NCBI GenBank assembly: GCA_965217935.1
Contig: OZ244581.1
Coordinates: 4,216,001 to 4,280,000 of the forward strand
Direction of reading: 5' to 3'
DNA: 64,000 nucleotides
From: JBBROS01 sp965217935
Lineage (GTDB): Bacteria; Pseudomonadota; Alphaproteobacteria; Acetobacterales; Acetobacteraceae
The notes beneath the pieces are model-generated. The model saw only the letters and a program-made list of their open reading frames with translations, had not been told where the DNA came from and did no database searches. This document shows, piece by piece, positions 18,016-27,031 of the stretch; positions within the stretch are counted from its first letter, which is position 1; the number at the start of each line of letters is the position of its first letter. The translations under genes and the position numbers were made by a program.

Positions 18016-18202
18016 GAGCTCGACCGGAAAAGTCCGCGTCACCCAGATTGCATCGGGTCTCGGCCGCAAGAAGGATCAGATCCAGACGCTGACCGGCCTT
18101 GGTCTCGGTAAGCTTCGCCGCACCCGGGAGCTTGAGGACACCCCGTCCGTTCGCGGCATGATCCGCAGAGTGGCGCATCTGGTGCGCGTGGAAGGTGAGT
18201 AG
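18008..18202 (+). CDS. rpmD: 50S ribosomal protein L30
   Basis: Small 50S protein, 64 residues from the ATG overlapping the rpsE end. Typical core VRVTQIASGLGRKKDQIQTL followed by GLGLGKLRRTRELED. The TAG stop overlaps the GTG start of rplO. Confidence 0.97.
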   Translation: MSESSTGKVRVTQIASGLGRKKDQIQTLTGLGLGKLRRTRELEDTPSVRGMIRRVAHLVRVEGE

Positions 18203-18696
18203 TGAAACTTAACGAACTCCGGGACAATCCCGGCGCCCATCTCAAGAGCAAGCGGCTGGGCCGCGGCATCGGCTCCGGCAAGGGCAAGACCTCCGGGAAA
18301 GGCGTCAAGGGACAGAAGGCCCGCGAGGGCGTGTCGCTCAACGGCTTCGAGGGCGGCCAGCTTCCGATCTACCGCCGCCTGCCGAAGCGCGGTTTCCATA
18401 ATCCGTTCCGCAAGGAGTATGCCCCGCTCAACCTCGGCACGCTCGATAAGGCGATCGAGGCTGGCAAGCTCCAGGCCGGCGAGCCGATTACCGAGGCCGT
18501 GCTGATAAAGGCCGGCTTGATCACGCTTGGCAAGCGCGCCGGCATTCGCCTGCTCGCCGATGGCGCCATCTCCCGCGCCGTCAACCTCGAGATCTCCGGC
18601 GCCTCCGCCTCCGCGATCGCCGCAATCGAAGCCGCTGGCGGCAGCGTCAAGACGACGGTCGCCAAACCGGCTGCGGACCAAGCGCCCGCCGCATAG
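18202..18696 (+). CDS. rplO: 50S ribosomal protein L15
   Basis: Late-assembly 50S protein, 164 residues. GTG start at 18202 (reads KLNELRDNPGAHLKSKRLGR after Met), coupled to rpmD. The Gly-rich N-terminal GRGIGSGKGKTSGKGVKGQK is characteristic. Confidence 0.97.
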   Translation: MKLNELRDNPGAHLKSKRLGRGIGSGKGKTSGKGVKGQKAREGVSLNGFEGGQLPIYRRLPKRGFHNPFRKEYAPLNLGTLDKAIEAGKLQAGEPITEAVLIKAGLITLGKRAGIRLLADGAISRAVNLEISGASASAIAAIEAAGGSVKTTVAKPAADQAPAA

Positions 18697-18798
18697 GGAC
18701 AGTTGTGTCCGGCTCGCCGGGCATTACATTGCTGAACAAAGGCGGTGCTGGCGCCCGGTTTGGGCCTTGGCGCCGTTCGCATGTCGGGGGAACCGCTC

Positions 18799-20145
18799 AT
18801 GGCTTCGACGGCCGAAACACTCGCGTCAAACCTAAACCTCGGCACGTTCTCCAAAGCGACCGAACTCAAGAAGCGCATCTGGTTCACCCTCGGCGCGCTC
18901 CTCGTCTACCGCGTCGGCACCTATATCCCCGTGCCCGGCGTCGATGCCTCCGTGATGGGCGAGCTGCTCAACCAGCACGGCGGCGGCATCCTCGGCATGT
19001 TCAACATGTTCAGCGGCGGCGCGCTCGGGCGCATGACCGTGTTCGCGCTGAACATCATGCCCTACATCAGTGCCAGCATCATCATCCAGTTGATGACCGC
19101 CGCGGTGCCGACGCTCGAGACCTTAAAGAAGGAGGGGGAGTCCGGGCGCAAGAAGCTGAACCAGTATACCCGCTATCTCACCGTCCTGATCGCGTTGCTG
19201 CAATCCTACGGCATCGCCGTCGGGCTTGAGGGCATGAGAGGGAATTTCGGCGCCGCCGTCATCGACCCGGGCTGGTTCTTCCGCGTGTCCTGCGTGGTGA
19301 CGCTGGTGGGCGGCACGATGTTCCTGATGTGGCTCGGCGAGCAGATCACCGCCCGCGGCGTGGGCAACGGCATCAGCCTCATCATCTTCGCCGGCATCGT
19401 CGCCAACTTGCCGCACGCGCTCGCCAGCCTGCTCGAACTCGGGCGCACCGGCGCGCTCTCGCCCGTCTTCATCCTCGCCTTCATCGTCATCGCCGTCGCG
19501 GTCATCGCCTTCGTCGTGTTCATGGAGCGGGCGCAGCGCCGGGTCGTCATCCAGTATCCGAAGCGGCAGGTCGGCCAACGCATGTTCGGCGGCGACTCGA
19601 CGCACATGCCGCTCAAGGTCAACACCGCCGGCGTCATCCCGCCGATCTTCGCCAGCTCGATCCTGCTGATTCCGGCCACTATCTCCGGCTTCTCCGCCAC
19701 TGGCCAGACGGGCGGCATCATCGCCGCCATCGGCCGCTATTTCGCCCACGGCGAGCCGCTTTATATGGCCGCCTATGCCGGGATGATCATCTTCTTCTCC
19801 TATTTCTACACCGCCGTCGTTTTCAACCCGGAGGAGACCGCCGACAACCTCAAGAAGTACGGCGGATTCGTGCCCGGCGTCCGCCCCGGCTCCAACACCG
19901 CCGACTACTTCGACCGCATTCTCTCCCGCCTCACCACCATCGGCGCAATCTACCTGGTCATCGTCTGCCTGCTCCCTGAAATCCTGATCAGCCGCTACGG
20001 CGTGCCGTTCTACTTCGGCGGCACCAGCCTCATGATCATCGTCAGCGTAACGATGGACACCGTCACGCAGGTGCAATCCCACTTGCTGGCGCATCAATAC
20101 GAGGGCTTGATCCGCAAGACGCGCGGCCGGGGCCGGGTGCGATGA
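18799..20145 (+). CDS. secY: Protein translocase channel subunit SecY
   Basis: Central channel of the Sec translocon, ten membrane helices. The start at ATG 18799 (MASTAETLASNLNLGTFSKA, 448 residues) fits the family; the frame is open further upstream to 18745. Conserved segments include YIPVPGVD, FALNIMPYISASIIIQLM and GMIIFFSYFYTAVVFNPEE. The stop overlaps adk. Confidence 0.97.
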   Translation: MASTAETLASNLNLGTFSKATELKKRIWFTLGALLVYRVGTYIPVPGVDASVMGELLNQHGGGILGMFNMFSGGALGRMTVFALNIMPYISASIIIQLMTAAVPTLETLKKEGESGRKKLNQYTRYLTVLIALLQSYGIAVGLEGMRGNFGAAVIDPGWFFRVSCVVTLVGGTMFLMWLGEQITARGVGNGISLIIFAGIVANLPHALASLLELGRTGALSPVFILAFIVIAVAVIAFVVFMERAQRRVVIQYPKRQVGQRMFGGDSTHMPLKVNTAGVIPPIFASSILLIPATISGFSATGQTGGIIAAIGRYFAHGEPLYMAAYAGMIIFFSYFYTAVVFNPEETADNLKKYGGFVPGVRPGSNTADYFDRILSRLTTIGAIYLVIVCLLPEILISRYGVPFYFGGTSLMIIVSVTMDTVTQVQSHLLAHQYEGLIRKTRGRGRVR

Positions 20146-20822
20146 ACCTCATCCTGCTCGGACCGCCCGGCGCCGGCAAAGGCACCCAGGCCCGGCGGCT
20201 TGAGCAGCGGCACGGCATGATCCAGATTGCCACCGGCGACATGCTCCGGGCCGAAGTGGCAGCTGGCAGCGAGATCGGCCAGCAAGCCAAGATGATCATG
20301 GAGGCCGGCCAACTGGTTCCCGATGCCCTGCTGGTCGCGATGATCCAGAACCGCATCCGCCAGCCCGATGCGGCTGGCGGGTTCATCCTCGACGGGTTCC
20401 CGCGCAACACGCTTCAAGCCGAAGCGCTGGACCTGATGCTCAAGGACACTGGGCAACGGCTCGACGCAGTGATCGAACTGCAGGTCGACGACGCGGCCCT
20501 GGTCGAGCGCATTGCCGGACGGTTCAGCTGTGCCAAGTGCGGCGCGAGCTACCATGACAGTTTCAGCCCGCCGCGGGTGGAGAGCACATGCGACCTCTGC
20601 GGCAGCCACGAGTTCATCCGGCGGGCGGACGACCGTCGCGAGACAGTTGCCGCGCGTCTTGACGTCTATCACACCCAAACAGCGCCGATATTGCCGTATT
20701 ATAGGGACCGTGGCCGCCTGATCACGCTCGACGGCATGGCCGCGATGGACGAGGTGACGCAGCAGATCGAAGCCGCGCTGACTGCGGGCGCCGCCGGTCA
20801 CGACCGTAAAACCATCACGTAG
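20142..20822 (+). CDS. adk: Adenylate kinase
   Basis: Converts ATP + AMP to 2 ADP. 226 residues, the long-lid type. The P-loop is GPPGAGKGTQ, and the lid holds two CxxC pairs (CAKC...CDLC), so it should bind structural zinc. The secY-adk pairing is typical. The 168-bp gap downstream carries the alpha-operon promoter. Confidence 0.97.
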   Translation: MNLILLGPPGAGKGTQARRLEQRHGMIQIATGDMLRAEVAAGSEIGQQAKMIMEAGQLVPDALLVAMIQNRIRQPDAAGGFILDGFPRNTLQAEALDLMLKDTGQRLDAVIELQVDDAALVERIAGRFSCAKCGASYHDSFSPPRVESTCDLCGSHEFIRRADDRRETVAARLDVYHTQTAPILPYYRDRGRLITLDGMAAMDEVTQQIEAALTAGAAGHDRKTIT

Positions 20823-20838
20823 ATTTGATGTGAAAGCG

Positions 20839-20866
20839 TTGACTTCGGATCAGGCGGGCGTATAAG
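20839..20866 (+). promoter_or_regulatory. Sigma-70 promoter of the rpsM-rpoA operon
   Basis: TTGACT at 20839-20844, a 16-bp spacer, then TATAAG at 20861-20866. It is the best-matching promoter I found in the window, and it fits an independent start for rpsM-rpsK-rpoA-rplQ. Confidence 0.6.
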
Positions 20867-20996
20867 TCGAGGTCATTGTGCCGCTCGCATCCGGGCGGGG
20901 CGCATCATTTTTTGCCGGTCCTCCAGCGCTACGGCGAGCAGGGACTTCAACCAACAGCCAGGCAGCTCCGAGCGGCTATGGCTAGGAGACATGATC

Positions 20997-21374
20997 GTGG
21001 CCCGTATTGCCGGCGTGAACATCCCAACGAACAAGCGGGTCGCAATCAGCCTGCGCTACATTTACGGCATCGGCCCGACCAATGCCCAGCACATCTGCAA
21101 CAAGCTGGATATCCCTGATGACCGCCGGGTCAATCAGCTCTCCGATGACGAGGTTTTGCGTATCCGCGAGTTGATCGACCGCGAATACCGCGTGGAAGGC
21201 GACCTTCGCCGCGAGGTGGCGATGAACATCAAGCGCCTGATGGACCTCGGTTGCTATCGAGGCCTGCGCCATCGCCGCGGCCTGCCTGTTCATGGCCAGC
21301 GCACCCATACCAATGCCCGCACCCGCAAGGGCAAGGCCGTGGCGATCGCCGGCAAGAAGAAAGTCACGAAGTAG
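20997..21374 (+). CDS. rpsM: 30S ribosomal protein S13
   Basis: 30S head protein contacting P-site tRNA. I prefer the GTG at 20997 (reads ARIAGVNIPTNKRVAISLRY after Met, 125 residues) over the ATG at 20991: the Shine-Dalgarno taggag is about 8 nt from the GTG but only about 2 nt from the ATG. The C-terminal GLPVHGQRTHTNARTRKGKA is conserved. Confidence 0.96.
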   Translation: MARIAGVNIPTNKRVAISLRYIYGIGPTNAQHICNKLDIPDDRRVNQLSDDEVLRIRELIDREYRVEGDLRREVAMNIKRLMDLGCYRGLRHRRGLPVHGQRTHTNARTRKGKAVAIAGKKKVTK

Positions 21375-21410
21375 CCCATCCCGTCCGCACGAACAGTCAG
21401 GAACGAGCCT

Positions 21411-21803
21411 ATGGCGAGACCCGCCACCCGCACCCCGCGCCGCAAGGAACGCAAGAACATCATTTCCGGCGTTGCGCACGTAAACGCGACGTTCAACAAT
21501 ACGATGGTCACGATCACCGACGCCCAAGGCAACACGATTGCCTGGTCCTCGTCCGGCATGCAGGGATTCAAGGGCAGCCGCAAGAGCACGCCCTATGCGG
21601 CTCAGGTCGCTGCCGAGGACGCCGGCCGCAAGGCCCGCGAGCATGGCATGGAGACGCTGGAGATCGAAGTCAGCGGCCCCGGCTCCGGACGCGAGAGCGC
21701 CCTTCGCGCGCTTCAGGCCGTGGGCTTCGGCATCACCGCCATCCGCGACATGACCCCCATTCCGCACAACGGCTGCCGCGCCCGCAAGCGCCGCCGCGTC
21801 TAG
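21411..21803 (+). CDS. rpsK: 30S ribosomal protein S11
   Basis: 30S platform protein, 130 residues. Conserved VNATFNNTMVTITDAQGNTI and the C-terminal DMTPIPHNGCRARKRRRV are intact. Confidence 0.98.
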   Translation: MARPATRTPRRKERKNIISGVAHVNATFNNTMVTITDAQGNTIAWSSSGMQGFKGSRKSTPYAAQVAAEDAGRKAREHGMETLEIEVSGPGSGRESALRALQAVGFGITAIRDMTPIPHNGCRARKRRRV

Positions 21804-21822
21804 CCGATTTCGCGACCTCCTT

Positions 21823-21845
21823 GGCGCCGCGTCGGTTGCGGCGCC
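21823..21845 (+). other. Hairpin between rpsK and rpoA
   Basis: Perfect 8-bp stem GGCGCCGC/GCGGCGCC with loop GTCGGTT, without a downstream T-run. It could weaken read-through or stabilise the rpoA message; function is unproven. Confidence 0.5.
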
Positions 21846-21869
21846 ATCCTTCATTGTTGGAGATAGTCC

Positions 21870-22889
21870 ATGGTTCTCCAAAGGAACTGGCAAAGCCTGA
21901 TCAAGCCGGACAAGCTCGGCGTGGAACCAGGCGCTGACCCGCATCGCATCGCCACCGTCGTTGCCGAGCCGCTGGAGCGCGGCTTCGGCATGACACTCGG
22001 CAATGCCGTCCGCCGGGTTCTGCTGTCCTCGTTGCAAGGCGCGGCCGTTACCGCCGTGCAGATCGACGGCGTACTGCACGAATTCAGCACCATCGCGGGC
22101 GTGCGCGAGGACGTGACCGATATCGTGCTCAATATCAAGCAGCTCGCGCTTCGGATGCACGGCGAAGGACCGAAGCGCATGGTGCTGACCGCGACCGGGC
22201 CCGGCGAAGTCACCGCCGGGCAGATTCAGACCGGGCACGACATCGATGTCATGAACCCGGACCTGGTTATCTGCACGCTCGACGACGGCGTGAAGCTCGG
22301 TATGGAGTTCACCGTCAATCTTGGCAAAGGCTACGTTCCAGCCGCTGCCAATCGTCCCGAGGACGCCCCTATCGGGCTTATTCCGATCGATGCGATCTAC
22401 TCGCCGGTCAAGCGCGTGAGCTACAAGGTTGAGCCGACCCGTGTCGGTCAGGTCACCGACTACGACAAGCTTCTCCTGCAGGTTGAGACCAATGGCGCGG
22501 TGTCCCCGGAAGACTCGGTCGCTCTCGCAGCCCGCATCCTGCAAGACCAGTTGCAGCTTTTCATCAACTTCGACGAGCCGCAACTGGCCCGTTCGGATGA
22601 CATCCAGGATGACCTTCCGTTCAATCGCAACCTGCTTCGCAAGGTGGATGAACTCGAGCTCTCCGTTCGGAGCGCCAATTGCCTCAAGAACGACAACATC
22701 GTTTACATCGGCGATCTCGTGCAAAAGAGCGAGCAGGAGATGCTTCGCACGCCTAACTTTGGCCGCAAGTCGCTGAACGAGATCAAGGAGGTCCTCACCG
22801 CCATGGGTCTTGGCCTGTCGATGACCGTGCCCGGCTGGCCGCCCGAGAACATCGAGGATCTTGCCAAGCGCCTCGACGAGCCTTTCTAA
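21870..22889 (+). CDS. rpoA: RNA polymerase alpha subunit
   Basis: Assembles the polymerase core and, by its C-terminal domain, contacts UP elements and activators. 339 residues. The NTD motif RGFGMTLGNAVRRVLLSSLQ and the CTD LRTPNFGRKSLNEIKEVL-type region (reads MLRTPNFGRKSLNEIKEVL) are present. The TAA stop lies in the sequence CTAAGCAG, the same eight bases that begin the 107-bp repeat. Confidence 0.98.
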   Translation: MVLQRNWQSLIKPDKLGVEPGADPHRIATVVAEPLERGFGMTLGNAVRRVLLSSLQGAAVTAVQIDGVLHEFSTIAGVREDVTDIVLNIKQLALRMHGEGPKRMVLTATGPGEVTAGQIQTGHDIDVMNPDLVICTLDDGVKLGMEFTVNLGKGYVPAAANRPEDAPIGLIPIDAIYSPVKRVSYKVEPTRVGQVTDYDKLLLQVETNGAVSPEDSVALAARILQDQLQLFINFDEPQLARSDDIQDDLPFNRNLLRKVDELELSVRSANCLKNDNIVYIGDLVQKSEQEMLRTPNFGRKSLNEIKEVLTAMGLGLSMTVPGWPPENIEDLAKRLDEPF

Positions 22890-22913
22890 GCAGTCCCTTA
22901 AGGAACCTAAACC

Positions 22914-23336
22914 ATGCGCCACGGTGTCTCCGGCCGTAAGCTCAATGTCACGTCCAGCCACCGTGCCGCCATGTTCCGCAACATGGCCCACGCGCTTTTG
23001 AAGCACGAGCAGATCACCACGACGCTTCCCAAAGCCAAGGAGTTGCGCCCCGTTGCTGAGAAGCTCATCACCTTGGGCAAACGCGGAGGCTTGCATGCCC
23101 GTCGGCAGGCGCAATCCCAATTGCAGGACGACGCGCTCGTCAACAAGCTGTTCTCTGCCCTGGCCGACCGCTACAAGACCCGCAGCGGCGGATATACTCG
23201 CGTCCTTAAAGCCGGCATGAGGCATGGCGACATGGCGACGATGGCGATCATCGAACTTGTCGACCGCGATGTCGCTGCGAAGGGTCTCGACAGCGGACCC
23301 AAGCCCGAGATCGATGCGGACGACGACGAAAGCTGA
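22914..23336 (+). CDS. rplQ: 50S ribosomal protein L17
   Basis: 50S exit-side protein, 140 residues (MRHGVSGRKLNVTSSHRAAM). Ends the ribosomal block. Downstream (23337-23619) there is only a weak CCGGC-AAA-GCCGG hairpin and no recognisable gene. Confidence 0.97.
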   Translation: MRHGVSGRKLNVTSSHRAAMFRNMAHALLKHEQITTTLPKAKELRPVAEKLITLGKRGGLHARRQAQSQLQDDALVNKLFSALADRYKTRSGGYTRVLKAGMRHGDMATMAIIELVDRDVAAKGLDSGPKPEIDADDDES

Positions 23337-23619
23337 GCCGGCAAAGCCGGTCGGCTGCTTCATTTGAATGGAACGCGGGCGGCCTCATTTCAAAATTGCC
23401 TTCGCTCAGGGTAGTGCGTGGGATGAGCGCGGCAAGGCTTTAAGAGAGCCGTTGGGAACAATGAGAGTACAGTCGCTCATGTGCCCGACCCAGGCCTATC
23501 GACTTGGTCGTTGCGAGTGGCTCGTTTGACAATCGGACAAGCACTATCTGCCGCCGGCGGTGAGATCTACGCGGGGGCTCATGTTGGCGCCCCATGCATT
23601 GCCGTGGCACACTGATGTC

Positions 23620-23826
23620 ATGGCAGAAATCGTCAATCTGCGCCGGGTCAAGAAGGCGCGCGAGAAGGCCGAAGCGGAGGCTCAAGCCGCTGCGAAGCGC
23701 GCCATGCATGGACGCACCGCGGATGAACGAACGTCTGCCGAGGTGGAGAAAAGAGTGCGGGAACGCAAGCTCGACGGCTCGCGGATCGAGCCGGAAGGGT
23801 CCTTTGACCAGGCGGATAAGCCCTGA
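23620..23826 (+). CDS. DUF4169 family protein
   Basis: 68-residue, strongly charged protein. MAEIVNLRRVKKAREKAEAE, followed by NRA-like KRAMHGRT and a C-terminal ERKLDGSRIE, matches the DUF4169 pattern common in alphaproteobacteria. Function unknown. The start at 23620 is preferred over in-frame upstream starts because the family begins here. It is convergent with rppH. Confidence 0.7.
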   Translation: MAEIVNLRRVKKAREKAEAEAQAAAKRAMHGRTADERTSAEVEKRVRERKLDGSRIEPEGSFDQADKP

Positions 23827-23868
23827 CGTGTCGCAGCGCACACGTTTGTCCAGCCTGAAGCGAGTTGC

Positions 23869-24360
23869 CTACGCCACCTCCACGGCAAACCGCCGAAACG
23901 ACCTGGCGAGGACCTGATAGATGTCCCGTTTGAACTCGACGGCTATCGCGGGCAACTGATCGAGCGGCGTCCAACGCCAGGCATCGAACTCGGGATGCGG
24001 GTCGAGGTCCAAGCGGATATCGCGGTCCTCGCCGGTGAAGCGTAGCGCGAACCACCTTTGGCGTTGGCCTCGGAAGCGCCCGCCTAGCGCCACGCCCAGC
24101 AGCTCCGACGGCAGATCATAGGTCAGCCATTCAGAATGTTCGCCGATGACGACGGCGTGGCCCGTCCCGATCTCCTCCTCCAGCTCCCGCAGCACCGCTA
24201 TTGCCGGGTCTTCCCCGTCATCGATCCCGCCCTGCGGCAACTGCCAGCCGCCCGGCGCGCCCTCGGCGTTCGGCAGGTCGGCCCGGCGGGCGACGAACAC
24301 CAGCCCATGCCGGTTGAACAACACCGCACCCACATTCGGCCGATACGGACGTGACGTCAT
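23869..24360 (-). CDS. rppH: RNA pyrophosphohydrolase (Nudix)
   Basis: Removes pyrophosphate from 5'-triphosphate mRNA ends to start decay. 163 residues from the ATG at 24360, which overlaps the stop of the upstream gene (ATGA). The Nudix box GGIDDGEDPAIAVLRELEEE (GX5EX7REUXEE) is complete, and the N-terminal YRPNVGAVLFN is typical. Last gene of the gpmI-envC-ctpA-yibQ-rppH run. Confidence 0.93.
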   Translation of the reverse strand: MTSRPYRPNVGAVLFNRHGLVFVARRADLPNAEGAPGGWQLPQGGIDDGEDPAIAVLRELEEEIGTGHAVVIGEHSEWLTYDLPSELLGVALGGRFRGQRQRWFALRFTGEDRDIRLDLDPHPEFDAWRWTPLDQLPAIAVEFKRDIYQVLARSFRRFAVEVA

Positions 24361-25388
24361 TTCGCCTGCTCCTCTGCCGGTTCGGCCGGCGCCGTCACGA
24401 GCTGACTGACCGGCGCCAGGGCGATCCCGCGATCCTTCAAGCCTTTTGCCCAATCGGCGATACGGTCAATCGTATTCGGATACAGCGGCCCGGCCAGACC
24501 GATGGCACTGCCTTTCTCCCTCGCGGTCCGCTCAAGCGTTGCCAGCTTTGCTTCGATGTCCGCCCGGGCCGGCGGGTCGTCGATCACCATATCCACGCTC
24601 CGGGCCGCCAACCCGGGCCGCGCCGCACTGCTCCCCGGCACGGGGTCGACGTAAAGCAGCCCGCGCCGGCCGATCTCGTGCAGGATGGGATTGATCGCCG
24701 CCGACACCGCGGCGAAGCGCTCGCCCCGCATCCCGTCGGAGGCCCCGGTCGCGCCGACGGCGCCCTCGGTGCGGCCCAAGGCAAAATTCAGGTTATGATG
24801 GTTTTCGGACGGGGTCAGGCCCGTCAGCAACGAGCGGTCGCCCTCGTCGGTCAAGGGATAGCCCTGCGGCTCCATCGGCACTGACGCCAGCAGCTCGTGC
24901 CCTGCCAGCCGCGCGGCATCGACCGTCGACGGAGGCACGCTTGAATACGCCGACACGGCGAAGGACACCGGCCCTGGCAGCATCGTCAACGCTTGCTGGC
25001 TATCTCGTTCAGACAAGCCGAACCCCGATATCAGGATCGCAACAAGCGGCGTGCCGGCCGGGACCTTGACCACCGGCGCGGCATAGGCGACCCGCGCCGT
25101 CAGCCCGTTCTCGCCCACGCGCGGCAGGCGCACGGAGGGGTTGGTCGGGGACGGTTCCAGGAGCGCCGGGTTCGGCGCCGCAATCTCGGGCGGCGGCGTC
25201 GCGGGCTTGGGCGATGGCTCCTCCTCAGGATGCGCGTCCTGCGGCGCGGAGGCTGGCCCGGCCTCCTTCTTCTCAGTCGGAGGCAGCGGCCCCAAAGCCT
25301 GCAAAACGCCGGCGCCCAGGCCGGCAATAATGATTGCTCCCGCCCAGCAGACCGCGAGACCTCGCCAGCTAAACATGGCCTGCAACAT
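24357..25388 (-). CDS. Divergent polysaccharide deacetylase (YibQ-like)
   Basis: 343 residues: an N-terminal membrane anchor (about 8-32), then a long Pro/Glu-rich linker, then a TIM-barrel-like deacetylase domain from about residue 110 (VAILISGFGLSERDSQQALT). Family members lack the classical zinc motif, so catalytic activity is doubtful. Its place between ctpA and rppH in the envC-ctpA run is conserved in alphaproteobacteria and points to an envelope or cell-division role. Confidence 0.85.
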   Translation of the reverse strand: MLQAMFSWRGLAVCWAGAIIIAGLGAGVLQALGPLPPTEKKEAGPASAPQDAHPEEEPSPKPATPPPEIAAPNPALLEPSPTNPSVRLPRVGENGLTARVAYAAPVVKVPAGTPLVAILISGFGLSERDSQQALTMLPGPVSFAVSAYSSVPPSTVDAARLAGHELLASVPMEPQGYPLTDEGDRSLLTGLTPSENHHNLNFALGRTEGAVGATGASDGMRGERFAAVSAAINPILHEIGRRGLLYVDPVPGSSAARPGLAARSVDMVIDDPPARADIEAKLATLERTAREKGSAIGLAGPLYPNTIDRIADWAKGLKDRGIALAPVSQLVTAPAEPAEEQAK

Positions 25389-25450
25389 GGTTCAGCCTGG
25401 ACGGCGCACGGCCTTGTGCAGCCAGGCCGACTGCCCGCCTCGCGCGACGG

Positions 25451-26839
25451 TCAGCGCGCGGCTCGCGTTTGCGAGGCCATGGACCGCAGCACCGTCTCGG
25501 CTTGCTTGAGCTGGAAGTCGGTATCCGGCTTGCCCGCATCGAACTTCGGGAAATCCTCTGGCGGCAGTTTCGGGATCTCCTTGGCGATCGGCGGCAAGTC
25601 GGTGCGCGGCCCGGCCCCGGTCGGCAACTGCGTCCCGCCCTGGTTCCGCAACGCCCGGTTCAGGTCCGCCTCGCGCTCCGGCCCGAAATGCGCCGCTTCC
25701 TTGCGGGTCGCGTCCACCTCGATGTCGGGCGCGATCCCGAGTCCCTGGATGCTGCGCCCGGACGGCGTGTAGTAACGGGCCGTCGTCAACCGCATCGCCC
25801 CGTTGCCCGGCAGCGGGATGACCGTCTGCACCGATCCCTTGCCGAACGTCTGCGTGCCCACGATGATCGCGCGGTGGTGGTCCTGCAGCGCCCCGGCCAC
25901 GATCTCGCTCGCGGACGCCGAGCCGCCGTTCACCAGCACGACGAGCGGCAGCCCGCCGGTGATATCGCCTGATTTCGCGTCCCAGCGCTGGCTCTCATCC
26001 GAATGCCGCGCCCGCGTGGACACGATCTCTCCCTGGGTCAGGAAATCGTCGCCGACGTCCACCGCCTGATCGAGCAGCCCGCCCGGGTTGTTGCGCAGGT
26101 CGAGCACGAACCCTTTCAGATCAGGCCCCGCTTTCGCCCTGATGTCCTTCACGCCCTTGCGCAGCCCGGCGTCCGTCTGCTCGTTGAAGCCGGTCAGGCG
26201 GATATAGCCCACGTCTCCGTCCAGGCGCGACTTGGCGACCTGCGGCTTAATCACCTCGCGCGTCATGCTGACCTCGACGGGCGTGTTCACCCCCTCGCGC
26301 TTGATCGTCAGCTTGATTGGGCTGCCGGGCGCCCCGCGCATCTTGTCCACCGCGTCGCTCAGCGTCAGCCCTTGCACGGTATGCCCGTCGAGCATCGTGA
26401 TCAGGTCGCCCGCCTTGATGCCGGCGCGCGCGGCGGGGGTGTCGTCGATCGGGCTCACCACCTTGATCAGCCCGTTCTCGCTCGTCACCTCGAGACCGAG
26501 GCCACCGAATTCGCCGCGGGTCTGCACCTGCATGTCGCGGAACTGCTTGGCGTTCATGTAGCTGCTGTGCGGGTCGAGCCCCGTCAGCATGCCGTTGATC
26601 GCGTTCTCGATCAGCTCGCGGTCGTTGACCGGCTCGACGTAGTCCGCCCGGACCTTCTCGACCACGTCGCCGAACAGGTCGAGCATCTTGTAGGCCTGCG
26701 CGCGGCTGCTGCCTGCCTGCTGCGCGAATGCGAACCCGACAGGCCAGCCGAACGTCCGATCGAGCGCGCCCGTCAGCGGCCCGGCCGCGATCCCGGCGGT
26801 GAACGCGGCGCCCAGAAGAAGCCCAGTGCGAAACTTCAT
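25451..26839 (-). CDS. ctpA: C-terminal processing peptidase, S41 family
   Basis: Periplasmic protease. 462 residues: signal peptide (about 1-40), PDZ domain (about 110-190, with GLGLEVTSENGLIKVVSPID), then the catalytic domain. The Ser region NGGSASASEI is at about 304-313 and the catalytic Lys is in TFGKGSVQ at about 334. In this context it may trim cell-wall enzymes or lipoproteins together with EnvC. Located 192 bp downstream of envC on the same strand. Confidence 0.93.
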   Translation of the reverse strand: MKFRTGLLLGAAFTAGIAAGPLTGALDRTFGWPVGFAFAQQAGSSRAQAYKMLDLFGDVVEKVRADYVEPVNDRELIENAINGMLTGLDPHSSYMNAKQFRDMQVQTRGEFGGLGLEVTSENGLIKVVSPIDDTPAARAGIKAGDLITMLDGHTVQGLTLSDAVDKMRGAPGSPIKLTIKREGVNTPVEVSMTREVIKPQVAKSRLDGDVGYIRLTGFNEQTDAGLRKGVKDIRAKAGPDLKGFVLDLRNNPGGLLDQAVDVGDDFLTQGEIVSTRARHSDESQRWDAKSGDITGGLPLVVLVNGGSASASEIVAGALQDHHRAIIVGTQTFGKGSVQTVIPLPGNGAMRLTTARYYTPSGRSIQGLGIAPDIEVDATRKEAAHFGPEREADLNRALRNQGGTQLPTGAGPRTDLPPIAKEIPKLPPEDFPKFDAGKPDTDFQLKQAETVLRSMASQTRAAR

Positions 26840-27031
26840 GCCATCGATCCTCTCGGCGCCCGAGCGGGGCGCGGTAGCGCAGAGCGTAACACGCCCGATT
26901 AAGACAGTAGCAGAGCAGGTCGGCTGAACAAACTTAAGCTCTTGTCATGTATCGCTCGCATCAAACCTGCAAGCCCTGATTGCAACGTGGACGCCGTCGA
27001 TGGCCCGGCGACCGGCTCGGGAAGGAGATGG

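Noticed and set aside
20982..23363. 793-codon open frame on the minus strand
   Set aside because: Antisense to rpsM-rpsK-rpoA-rplQ; no recognisable motif.
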